Assembly: GCA_006538405.1 (NCBI GenBank)
Contig: BJKQ01000012.1
Location: 159,001 to 223,000 of the forward strand
Length of the DNA: 64,000 nt
Direction: 5' to 3'
DNA from: Hansfordia pulvinata
Taxonomy: Eukaryota > Ascomycota > Sordariomycetes > Xylariales
The notes beneath the pieces are model-generated. The model worked only from the letters and a program-made list of their open reading frames with translations. It searched no databases and was not told the DNA's origin. Of this stretch, positions 47,119-57,419 are shown piece by piece. The position numbers and the translations under genes were made by a program. Each line of letters begins with the position of its first letter. The stretch's first letter is position 1.

Positions 47119-47166
<48 letters not shown>

Positions 47167-48341
47167 GGGTGAGGGCGAGGGCGGCTCGTGACGAGGAATG
47201 GATGGCCTGGCGGCGGAATGGTGGGTATGGGGCCGGCTACTCGTATGAGGGAGGGAAGGGCGATGGCCAGGGCGAAGAAGCGCGGGACGCGGCTTGATGC
47301 CTACATGTACAAGCACTTGGGCAAGTACCTACGATTGGAGGGGAGGCAACTGATGGGATGCGGGGGGCGGTGGGGTCTGCATGATGCACACATCCCCAAG
47401 CTCCCCGTGTCATGAGCTGGAGGTACGGTATGGGGACATCCATGGACGGCTCGCTTACCCATACATGAAAGGTACCTCCAGCTGTACGAGTAGATGGATC
47501 ACGCCCCGATGCCACTCGGAGCTGTCATTCATGGAGCTGTTGGTGGTATCCAATCTCAGCGACTTCGGGCCCTTGACCATATAAATGCCTGGCTTCAGCC
47601 ACGCAGGACGGGATTCGGAAGAGCCGCTGGATTGATCCGCTTGCGAACGGGGTTAATTACTAACTACAGCCTTACATTCAAAGGTCCAGTCATCACTCAG
47701 TTACTCGTACGAGTACATGAGGTGAGACATCGATGGGCCCAGGGTGGCAGTGGAGGTGGTCGGGAAGCTGTTGGTTTCTCGTCTCAGACGCTTCGGCAGA
47801 GGTATTGACGAATGACGTAGATGCCAGAAGCTCTTCAGCCCGTTTCGTACAGAGACGTGAGAGGGTACATGCACTGTGGCGACTTCCTGGACTGGGCTAG
47901 GTGGGAAGCACAAGGTAGCCCTTTTTTGTAGGGTACCTCCAGCTGGAACAGTCGCCAGATGTGCTGATGATGGCACTGGAGTCGAGCTGCCTTACTCCAG
48001 TCGTTGGAAGAGTCATTGAATGGAGGTACTTATTCAAGAGGTAGGTTCCTCTCATAGATACCTACCATGAACCTGACCTTAAGTACGGGTAGCCTCACAG
48101 ATTCCGAGGTGCAGCTGGGAAAGGGCGGCCGTGGTCAATGGATTGTGGGAAAAGGTACAAAAAATGTATGTCTATATTACCTACATGTAGCTAATGTGGA
48201 TGTAATGGTATTTCCACGCTGCGCGCCCGTGTCCGAAAAGAAAGGGTATCGAATCTGAACCTCAACAATTCCAACCATGAAAACATCTCTGGTACCTTCC
48301 ATCTTCATCTTCGCAACAACGCCACGCCCTACTCCCTCTGC
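47113..48341. other. intergenic region between GST and the APP1-type gene
   Basis: About 1.2 kb of upstream DNA of GST containing the CAG repeat and TACGAGTA-type motifs near 47482 and 47703 (ACTCGTACGAGTACATG). No gene supported. Confidence 0.45.
47120..47166 (+). repeat. (CTG)n/(CAG)n triplet repeat
   Basis: About 15 uninterrupted triplets ending 8 bases upstream of the GST start codon. It lies in the 5' leader, or in frame as poly-Ala if translation starts at an upstream ATG. Confidence 0.9.
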
Positions 48342-49844
48342 CTACTGACGACGCGCAGCACCGACCGTCTTGCGCACAATCTCACGGCACTCGGACGCGT
48401 CCGAGAAGACGTGCCACGCTTCGCGGGGTACGCCCTCAAACGCCTTCTCGAATCGATCCGGCTCGTTCTTGGCCTTGATCCCCATGGCGGCAATGTCCTC
48501 GACCTTGCGGATCAGGATCAGCTTGACCCAGCCCGGGTGTGTCCGGTATCTGCGCATCCCCCCGCGTTGTTAGCCTCGCTTGCCACATCCCCACGTGCTT
48601 GGTGCTTCCCTCCCGGCCGGCCGGCCCATTGGTTGACTGAGGAATGGGTTCGGTCACTCACATCTCGCCATAGGATTCCGGGTCTGACTGCGTCGAGTCG
48701 CCGATGCAGATCATCTTCCGGCGCGGCAGCCACCCGTGGATCTTCTCCATGCGGTCGACCTTGTAGTCCTCGGTCCCCATGGTCAGGTTGGACAGCAGGC
48801 CCGGCACGCTCATCCAGCTCGAGTCCCGCAGCACAATGGTGCCGTGCGGGTAGTGGCGCTCCCGGAACCCGCGCAGGAACGGGTACAGGTTGTACGGGGA
48901 CGCCGAGAGGTAGAACCACGGGCACGCGTCGCCCACCATGGCCTGCATGTCCCGGTACAGCTCAGGCATGCCGGGCGTGGGCTGCGGCTCGTCGACAAAC
49001 GTCGTCTGGAGGATGCCGATCGGGTCGCTGGTCTGCGTGATCTTGATCGTGTCGTCGATATCTGAGGATGCCGGTTAGTTACCTCGCTCCAAGCTCCTGG
49101 AAGGGTTTCTTTCCCTCTCGCGGTCTCCTCTCCCTCTCCCCTCCCCCTTCCGCCCAGCTTACCTGATATGATGCCCCACCCTTCCGGCTCGGCATAGAAC
49201 GTCTTGCTCTCGAGCAAGCCGTTGGCTCCCTTGGGCACCTTGGCGAGCGTGGGGACCAGGAGAGACCCCGGACCGTTCCGGTCGGGGAGCTTCTTGGTGT
49301 TGGTGCTGATGCCGTTGCGGCCGCCGGGACCCAGCTTGATGGGGACGCGGCCGTCGTGGAGCGCCTTGACGGTGGCCCCGGGCTTGATGTCCTGCAGGAA
49401 GGGCGCGATGCGGCTGTGGATGGTGTCGCGGGCGGCCGGGTCGTCGTCGGCGACGTCGACCTTGCCGGCCACGAGCGAGACGACGTCGGCGACGGCCAGC
49501 GAGCGGTGCTCGTGGGCGTGCTGCGAGAAGATGGCGGCGACAAACTCGGCCTCCCACCGGGCCGTCTTGCGGTTGCGGTACGCCGTGTTGTCGAGGATCC
49601 AGACCGTGTCGCTGGCGGAGGCGGGGCGCGGGAAGGGGTTCCTGGCCCCGAAGTAGGACAGGACGTTCTGGGCCTTGTTGCCGACGCCGATGGTCTTGAT
49701 GACGCCGGCCGAGAAGTCGGCACCCGAGAGGTCCGTCTCGGCCTTGTCGAAGCCGTGCTCCTTGCGAGTGCGTTCTTGCATATCGTAGGCGCCGCGGTGC
49801 TTAGGGGTCCGCACCGTCCCCATGGTGGCAGACCTCGGGGCCAT
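48342..49844 (-). CDS. APP1-type phosphatidate phosphatase (DUF2183), 3 exons
   Basis: Join of complement 49844-49163, 49061-48662 and 48549-48342, giving 429 residues; introns of 101 and 112 nt keep frame. The first intron splits the codon for the first catalytic Asp, giving DIDDTIKIT (Asp228, Asp230), the HAD-like DxDxT signature. Downstream family landmarks are PWFYLSASPYNLYPFLR, MICIGDSTQSDPESYGE and HPGWVKLILIRKV. Yeast App1 is a Mg-dependent phosphatidate phosphatase at actin patches and endocytic vesicles. This protein is shorter than yeast App1 and lacks its C-terminal SH3-binding proline region. It has no signal peptide. Confidence 0.88.
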
Positions 49845-51882
49845 AGCGGGCGACGACGGGGAATATATATTTCCCTGCCTATGTACTTCAAAGTACTTGA
49901 CTCACTCGGGGTGCTGCCTGCCTTCCCCCCAGGGCGTAACACCTGGCCGGGTTAGGCGAGGGCCTGGCGGGCGGAGGTGGCGGGTGAGGTTGCGAGCGAG
50001 GCTGTGACCCTTACGCGTGACGCGCTGTCTGGTGGAGGGAGGGAGGCGTGGGCAGTGCAAGGCAAGTCAAGGTAGGTACTCGTGTGGACGGGACTGGTGA
50101 TGATGACCAGGGTGTCGGATGATGCACTGGTAGACAACACTCACGCCTGCCTACCTATCCGTACCTTACCCAGCATATATGTACTGACCCCGGGAGAGGG
50201 AATCGGAGGGGAGGGGGGGCGGCTTTGGGCTTTTCACCAAGGGCAAGAAGGCATGATGAGGTCACGTCGCTGGGCTGGCGGTGTTGCCCTCCATTCCACG
50301 GAACTACGAGCGCACGCACGAGCGGTGCGCTCGCCGTACATCATGTCCAAATCCATACCTCTAAAGTCATTGGCAGCCCCATCACGGGTGGGCCACGGCC
50401 TTGGCTGCGGTCGCCTGCGCGCACGAGATTGGGTCTCCAAGGCTGGGCGCAGCTTCGTGGCTGGCGGCTACGGCACGCGCCGCAAGCACCTCCACGATAG
50501 TCTGCTTTTATTACGAGTACCTAAGGTACTACCAACTTCAATGTTAGGTAGGACAGCGTGATGTACGGTGTAGTTACCCCTGGCGAGTGTGTTCTGGCGG
50601 CCCATAGGGGCGCCCCGGCGGCGCAGGGCTTGCAACGGCATGGCCCGCCCTACATAGGAGCCCGGTTGCTCGAAAGGCTTGCATAAGGTAGTACTGTAGT
50701 CGTTCACCTGCTAGAATCTTATCTAACCTAACCTCAAGAGTATATGGTAGGTACCGTGCCTTGCCTGTCGACCTCGAGATATGTATGTTGGCAACCGCCC
50801 GAGATGTGGAGGTGCTCCTAGGGCGCCCCGAGCGGCAAAAATATTATGAACTGGTGATGCTTGGGAAAAGCAGTTGAAGATCATCACCAGCCATCTTGGT
50901 ACACACGCTACGAGGACGTCCAGGATTCTCCACGGTGCCCCTCCACGCCCTCTAGCCTAATCGTCGGACAGTGTACTGGTGCCCGTATGTACTTTCCCAA
51001 GGCGCCTCCAGATTGGGGCGCATCCAGGAGGAGGACTACGAGTAGAAGAGGTATCGTGTCCATTAGGTCTAGGTAGGCGGTACCTTACCTACAAGGTACC
51101 CGGATTTGTCGGAGGTCACGGGCAGATCTGGGGCCATCTGATCGCTGGATCTCCAGATGTCTCTTCCATTGGGTGTTGGTCAGCCCTGATGAACCCCAGA
51201 GCCACACAAACCCACACACCCACACACCCAGGCAAACCCGGACTGCCGCCCCCTGTCACCTGCACCACCAACCGCGTTGCCACACCTCAGCAGTGTTCCA
51301 ATGTCGCCCGCCGCCCGCAATGAGGTGCTCTATCTTGCAATTGGCAGCAGCCTCTTCCCTCCTAGCGCCCAGCCCTCGCGCATGACGCGAATATCGCCTG
51401 CTGTCGCGTCGCATTCTCCCTCCCACATGCAAGGCTTGGGTCCCTTCCCCTGCCGAGTCGATCGGACCAAGCTAGGAAGTGTATTCTTGAAGCTCGCCAT
51501 CCCAATACGTCACGCCTAACCAAGGGGCTGAACGTGCCTCGGGCCTCGCGACCCTGTTCCTTCCTCTGTCAAGCCCCGCCGGGCGACGCCAACACTGCCA
51601 CGGCCCACCCGAGAGACGGACCAAAATACTCGTACTGCAGATCACACCTGCCGAGAAGAGGAGGCTGAGCAACACTAGCCAGAGTTTCTGGACGCTCCAG
51701 ACTCCGGGATCCCCATGGTCTCTATGGTCTATTCGGGGTCGCTATGATCTATCTATGGTCTGGTCTGTGGGTCTCTATCGTCTATTCTTCGGGGTCTCTA
51801 CTCGTATGGTCTATCCATGGTCTGTGGGTCTCTATGGTCTATTTATTCGCTGACGCACATGGCAGCCTGGCAACACCTTTGG
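49845..51882. other. 2-kb gene-free region
   Basis: Non-coding stretch between the APP1-type gene and the GDSL gene. It holds TACGAGTACC-type motifs (50512, 51030, 51629), a CA-rich stretch at 51198-51235 and a GGTCTCTATGGTCTAT tandem repeat at 51711-51845. Confidence 0.5.
51711..51845. repeat. minisatellite of GGTCTCTATGGTCTAT-type units
   Basis: Irregular tandem copies of units built from GGTCT(G/C)TATGGTCTAT, with variants such as GTGGGTCTCTATCGTCTATTC. Total about 135 bases, just downstream of the GDSL gene stop. Confidence 0.7.
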
Positions 51883-53189
51883 CTACCACACGCCTTCGAA
51901 GTGACTGTCCATGACCTTCCTCATCTCCGCCGCAATCTGTTTGTGAATGTGGGTCCCCCTACATGCAGTTTGTCAGTCATCAGCCAACGTCATCGACTCG
52001 CGATGTCATCTAGAGAAGAGAGAGATGGGAAGAGTGGCGAACGGGAGAGATAAGAAAAGATGCGTGCAGAAAAGGACCCGCGACTCACATGTGAACAATG
52101 TCCCAGAACAGGTACTCATCCGGGCGGTGACAACCAAACTTCTTGGGATCGTCCCTGATCTCTTGCGCCACAGCCGGAGACAGATCCTTGGGAAGCGTCG
52201 ACTTGCAGAACCCGGTCGTATCCTTGAGGCCGTATTGGCGCGGGTTCTCCTTGATCTGCAGCACCGTGGCGTGCGCGTCGAAGACAACAATCTTGGCGTC
52301 GCGGTGTTCCGCTTGGTACTGCTCGACTCGCTCCTGGAGCATCTTGTTCCATTTCTGTGTCATCCAGGGGAACCACAGCTGCTTGGGATCTTTAAGCAGA
52401 TTGGGCAGAATCTCCAAAGGCGTAAGGTTCACCAGCATCATGTTCTTCCAGCCCTTCTCGTACAAAGGCTGTACCACCTGTTCAAACACGATGTCTTGAA
52501 GGTCTGTGAACATCTGCTCCTGGTGCTTGGTGCTCAGCTCGAGTTTGCGACTCCGCATCAGATCAGAGACTCCGGCCCAAATCATCGTCATGGTGTGATC
52601 CTGGTCCAGCCTGTCCTCGAGACCGCCGTGTAGGGAGTGGATGAACCGGTCGACTTGTTCGGTTATCGAGTAGCCTTCCTGTGATTTCGCGAGCTGCTTC
52701 CCGTTAGGCAGCGTCAAGCTGGGAACGACGTGGGCCCCGGCCGAAGCAAACGACCACAGCTCAATGTCGCAGCTCTTCGGCGACGTCTCCCCGCCCTTGA
52801 GGCCGCATTGAGTCAGGTACTGGGGGATGACAGGACCGCCGCTCCATGTCGACCCGGCGTTCTGGATGATTTTGGAGCTCAGGAAATGCTGGGGCAGCAA
52901 GGACTGAAGACCGCTCGCTGCGAACTCTATGTAGTTCTGTCGGAAAGTGCCTTCAGTGCCGGAGATCAAGCTGTTGGATGCGCCGAACGACAGCCTGACA
53001 GGCGACTCGATTTAGCTGCGGCCTGCATGACGCGAATCTGCAAAGCATCCCAGCGCGCCGACCGCCCTGGAGAGGTGTGTGGTGGGGAAGATTGATCACT
53101 CACAGTCCTGGCTTGCCGTCTCCGAAGCCTTTTCCGGCCGCGGACGAGGCTAAAGCCCCAAGGAGCAGTGCCAGATGAAGTGGCTGCAT
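51883..53189 (-). CDS. secreted GDSL-type lipase/esterase, 3 exons
   Basis: Join of complement 53189-53104, 52994-52089 and 51958-51883, giving 355 residues. Exon 1 is a signal peptide (MQPLHLALLLGALASSAAG). Exon 2 begins LSFGASNSLISGTEGTF, a diverged block I (Ser in FGASNS). It contains GYSITEQVDRFIHSL and, near its end, EYLFWDIVHM, the block V Asp-x-x-His that completes the SGNH catalytic pair. Exon 3 supplies THIHKQIAAEMRKVM, the usual family tail. The introns (109 and 130 nt) have GTGAGT donors and keep frame. Likely an extracellular esterase or phospholipase-like hydrolase; substrate not predictable. A 52-residue cysteine-rich gene lies about 590 bases upstream on the same strand. Confidence 0.82.
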
Positions 53190-53778
53190 TATGTGACGGG
53201 CTGTCAAAGACCTTGTCGGGGGTGGTTCAGTTCTGCGTCCAGGCTGTTCATGCATGAACGAGACATTCCTGTGTCGAGAATGGACCTTTATCATATTTTT
53301 TCTATTCAACCGCCCACGCTCGTGTATGTCAAATCTGCTCTAGTGGACCTTGGCTAGAGGCGCGTAAAGATAGAGGACATATTCGAAAATAGAATAAAAA
53401 ACTATTAATGTTGCCAATCTCACCAAGGCCATAGTCAGCCCCTCTAGTAACGATACAAGCGATGCCCTCGTTCAAGGCAAGTGAACGCGAGCCTCCGCGA
53501 ACGACACCTCGTCAGCTTGGGGGGCTCCCCTCATCAACTGTCAGCTCTTGGGCCCTGGCCTCGCCGGGAGGGGTTTCGCGGCTGACAAGGTGGCAGGTGG
53601 CGGGCGAATCGTCCTTGCCCCCCTGAGTCCATCCACTTGTTCTCAATTTAGGGACCTGGCCCGGCGCACTGGAATCTTTATCCCCGTAGACCACCTATCA
53701 GTGGATGCCGCGCCTCATCAACTCAGCCGTTGGGGCGGCCGGGGCGCCGCTCAGGCCGTCGTCGGGAGCGCCGCCCGT
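53190..53778. other. promoter region of the GDSL gene
   Basis: About 590 bases with AT-rich patches (53290-53410). No gene. Confidence 0.4.
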
Positions 53779-53937
53779 CTAGCGGCAGCCGTCGTCCGTG
53801 TCGCACCCGCACTTTTCAGCGCAGCCGGGGGCGGCCTGGCATCGGAGCACGCAGAGCATCTCGTCGCTCATCGGCTTCGCGGCGGCGGGAGCGGCGGCGA
53901 CGCCGAGAAGCGTAAGGGCGGCGAGGAAGAAGCGCAT
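53779..53937 (-). CDS. 52-residue secreted cysteine-rich peptide
   Basis: Single-exon ORF from ATG 53937 to TAG 53779. The first 20 residues form a textbook signal peptide (MRFFLAALTLLGVAAAPAAA). The mature part of about 32 residues has six cysteines at 29, 33, 39, 43, 45 and 51, pattern C-x3-C-x5-C-x3-C-x-C-x5-C (mature end reads CAEKCGCDTDDGCR). Even cysteine number, short length and export signal are typical of fungal small secreted disulfide peptides (effectors or antimicrobials). No family is recognised and the role is unknown. Codon use is GC-rich like real genes here, which argues against a chance frame. Confidence 0.7.
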   Translation of the reverse strand: MRFFLAALTLLGVAAAPAAAKPMSDEMLCVLRCQAAPGCAEKCGCDTDDGCR

Positions 53938-54796
53938 GTTGAATCTCTTGATTTTCGGTTGTTGTTTTTTTGGGTGTTTTTTTTTTGGCGTCTTTTTGTC
54001 TTCTCGGATTGTGCCAAGTCGAATGTCCGGATTGAAGGTATGAAAGGCTTTTTAGAGTGCTTCGTGTGGACCAGCACTGGGAAATCTTGGGAAATGAGGG
54101 ACGTTGTTGTGGCGGTTGTTGTTGTTATTGTTGCTGCTGCTGCTGCTGCGGTGGCCAGGACTCAGAATAGGGATACGGGGCGCGTGGTTGGGAAGCAAGG
54201 CTCATGTCTGTGATCAGTCGGCGGGCATGAGTTGATATTTACATTTACTTCGCGCACCAACCCTTTGGATCTAGGTTGCGAAAGTGGTTACGAGCCTTAC
54301 CAAAGAGCTGGCTCTTTCAGATCAGCTTCTTTCCATGTTGGCATGGAGGGATGTTGGATCGAGGGCTGTTTCAGAAGTGACATGCCAAACGAGCTGGCAG
54401 ACGCCAGCAAGGCCCAAGCCGCGGCGTGATCTTGGTCTTGATCTTGAATCCGTGGCATTTCAGCTTACCTCAGCTCAATCCGCCAGGATTACATCACACG
54501 AGGACAGTGCCAATGCGTCTTCGTCCAGACCCCTGAGCTGAGCGGCTGGATGGGACCAGGGATTGCAACCCTCGGCTTTTCTTGCCGTCGACCGTGACTT
54601 GGGAGGCGCTTTGCTTAATTCATACCTGACACCCACTCATGAACCCAGGCGCACATCTATTTGTAGATGGAAGCTGTCCATTTTTTTATCTTATCCGTTT
54701 ATACACAAACATTAGACGGGCAGGAACCCTTACTGTACAACATATCCTGCTCGGGTGCCGGCTGACAGGCGGGAGAAAAGCAAGGTCCCGCCCCTG
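53938..54796. other. intergenic region
   Basis: About 860 bases upstream of the cysteine-rich peptide gene and downstream of the oxidoreductase gene. It contains poly-T stretches at 53960-54000 and a GTT/GCT triplet run at 54111-54150. No gene seen. Confidence 0.4.
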
Positions 54797-55986
54797 TTAA
54801 GCAGCCGTCTCCTGCGGCCGGATGACCACTTTCTCCCCGCTGAGCCCGGCCTTGTTCATCTCGAGCGCCTCGTGCAGCGCCCCCAGGCCCCCGGGCACCA
54901 CGCGCACGCGGTTAGGCCGGTATAGCCCGCGGGCCAGCCAGCCCTGCTCGCCCCCCGCGGCCGCGTAGAAGCCCTCACTCAGGGGCCGCAGGCGGGGGTC
55001 GTGGCCCAGCCCGAGCACAAAGGGGATCTCAACCTCCTCCTGCTGCTGCTGCGACGTGGCGATGGCCTTGGCTTTGGCCTTGGCCGAGTCAAAGGGGAAC
55101 CACACGGCGGAGATGCGCGGCGGGTGCGGCAGCCACTTGCCCTCCTCCCCTCCCTTCTCAGTCCGCTGCTCGGCAGCCGCCGCAAAGATCTCGACTCCCA
55201 GGCCCTGCGAGTCCTCGGTCGACACGCCATCCAGGATGACGTCGAGGCCCCGTCCGCCCAGCGCCGCCGCATAGTCCGCGGGGGAAGCGGTGTGCCTGTC
55301 CAGCGCCGCCGTGGCCCCCAGCTCCCGGAGCAGCGGCAGGTGCGCCGCCGACGCGCTGGTCACGATGCGCGAGAAGCCCGACAGGCGCGCCAGCTGGATG
55401 CAGTACTGGCCCACGGAGCTGCTGCCGCCGAGGACGACGGCCGTCCGGCCCTCGGCCGGCGGGCCCCCCGCCGGCGGGCCCCCGCCGGGACGCCGACGCC
55501 GCCCGGCCCCCACGGCGGAGCGACCCCCTGCCCCTCCTCGGCCATGAGCATCGTCACCGCGCAGATGGACGCCAGCGACAGGCCCGCGACCTCGTCGTCG
55601 CCCAGGTTCGCCGGCGTCCGCCCGACAATGGCCGCCGGGCACACGCAGTACTGCTGGAACGTGCAGAGGTCCGAGGACCCGACCTTGCCCTGGAAGAAGA
55701 CGCGGTCCCCAGCCTTCCACCCCCGGCCGGCGGCGTCGGGCCCGACCTCCGGCCCGACCGCGGCGACCTCGCCCGCCGCGTCCGAGCCCAGCACCTGCGG
55801 CAGCGGGTCGCCCACCGTCGCGAACGAGCCGTCCCGGAATTTCCAATCCACCGGGTTGATGGCGGTCGCCGTCACGCGGATCAGCAGCTGCCCCGGTCCT
55901 GGGGTCGGCACCGCGCGGTCCCGGATGGCCGTCGGCTGCCCGAGGGTGTGCAAGATGCCGGCCTTTTGCGTGGTAGGAATCGTCAT
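54797..55986 (-). CDS. zinc-type alcohol dehydrogenase-like oxidoreductase (MDR family), with an apparent 1-nt frameshift
   Basis: Starts at ATG 55986 (MTIPTTQKAGILHTLGQPTA). The N-terminal GroES-like domain reads VTATAINPVDWKFRDG, VLGSDAAGEV and GDRVFFQGKV. It lacks the catalytic zinc cysteines of true alcohol dehydrogenases, as in the quinone-oxidoreductase/enoyl-reductase branch. After the Gly/Pro-rich tract at 55455-55500 the reading jumps frame by one missing base to TAVVLGGSSSVGQYCIQLAR, the Rossmann nucleotide motif, then YAAALGGRGLDVILDGVS and the C-terminal GLSGEKVVIRPQ. The restored length is about 396 residues, slightly long for the family. Fungal relatives include trans-acting enoyl reductases of secondary metabolism and stress-related reductases; no other biosynthetic gene is adjacent. 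NADPH-dependent reduction is inferred. Confidence 0.82.
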
Positions 55987-57419
55987 AGTTGCCGTTTTTG
56001 TCTTCTTATTCTCTGTCGCCTTTTCTTCTGAGTAGGGTTCTCTCTCGCTCTTCCTTATCGATCGTGCCTCGTGAGGTTCCTTATACTGCGGGCGCAGGCT
56101 CAGGTGATGCGAGGCGATGCGGGGGTGTGAATAGGAGCTGTCAGAATTGTGGGCGTAGTAGTCGTTGTTTGTTTGTGTGGCCAGGTCCTGCACAATGCGG
56201 TCCGCAATCTGATGATGATGTGGCCAATTTCTGTGAGAAAGATGCGGCTCGAACTTTGATTCTTACCTGTCCATTCGATTTGACGAGACTCATACTTATA
56301 AGGCCCCTGCCGTACCCCAGTCGCAATCGCGCCCCTTATGCTGCGCATACATCATCTCTTGTCACGTCATAGGCCGGGCTAGACCAGCAAAGCGCCCGCT
56401 GGTCCGTTTCTTGTGCTCCCACGGGCTGCGGTGATCTGTAATCCACCCGTATCATCGGTTGGCGGGGCCCGGGACGCACCTTTCAGTCCCCCCGTGCGAG
56501 GCTGCTATTACTAAGATGCGGTGGACAACCCGCACGCCCAGCTGAATATGCTGCCGTGCATGCCTGGGGCTGGTTCGTCGTGGTGTGGTTTCCCTCTTTT
56601 CTTCCCAGCCCTGACTGATGGCAAGGGGCGCGAATCCCGGTCCAGTGGTCCTAGGTAGGTCGCTGGGTTGCCGCGGTATCGCCCCAGCTCCGTTCGCCCG
56701 CACGCCATGACCATTGGGGTGGTGGGGGTGCATGTGGCTCCGGCTCCGCTTCAACCACTGTGCCTGAGCCCTGAGTCTTGATGCTGCTTAATAATAGACG
56801 ACTGTGTCTCGAAAGGTGCCTCCGCAGTGACACCGAATCACACATTCTGCGCATGGAGTTCTGCATTACGGAGTACACCCCAAGCGGCCCCCTGTCATGT
56901 CCCATGGCATATCGAGCGTGCAGGGGTCGTACACAACAGTATTCTCTGATCGCCTGGAACGCGGCGCCACGCACCCAAATGTCGCCATTGAATGTCGGTC
57001 AGTATATGACCCTAGCACCGGGTCTGCATCTTGGCCGCCAGCATCAAATGTCGAATGCCTTTTAGGTTCGTCCTAGCGAATCTTGCTACGACGCAAAATA
57101 TGGCAGTACGTCTTCCGCGGTTGCGAAAAACCAGAAGAAGAAAACCGAAGCTGTAAGTAAGGTGAGAGTGAGGACGTCTCTTCACATGATGGGCGCCAGG
57201 TGTCGAGCGGCACTTGATTGCATCCATTTCGTCAGCCCTCTAAGCCATTGTTCAAACTTCAATCTGACATTAATTGCCGCTGAGCTACACACCGTGAGAA
57301 TATTGATCGTCGACAAGAATGTACAATGCTCTCGGCGCCCAGCTCTCATGCTTACCAGATACAATCTCGTCACTGCGTCAATACTGCGAAGGCCATTGAC
57401 CGACACCATTCGTAGCGGC
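55987..57419. other. intergenic region
   Basis: About 1.4 kb upstream of the oxidoreductase gene and downstream of SPO22. Only non-coding frames. Confidence 0.45.

Noticed and set aside
54797..55986. MDR oxidoreductase as a pseudogene
   Set aside because: Both halves are fully conserved and the only defect is one base in a G/C tract, matching five other such sites; sequence error preferred.
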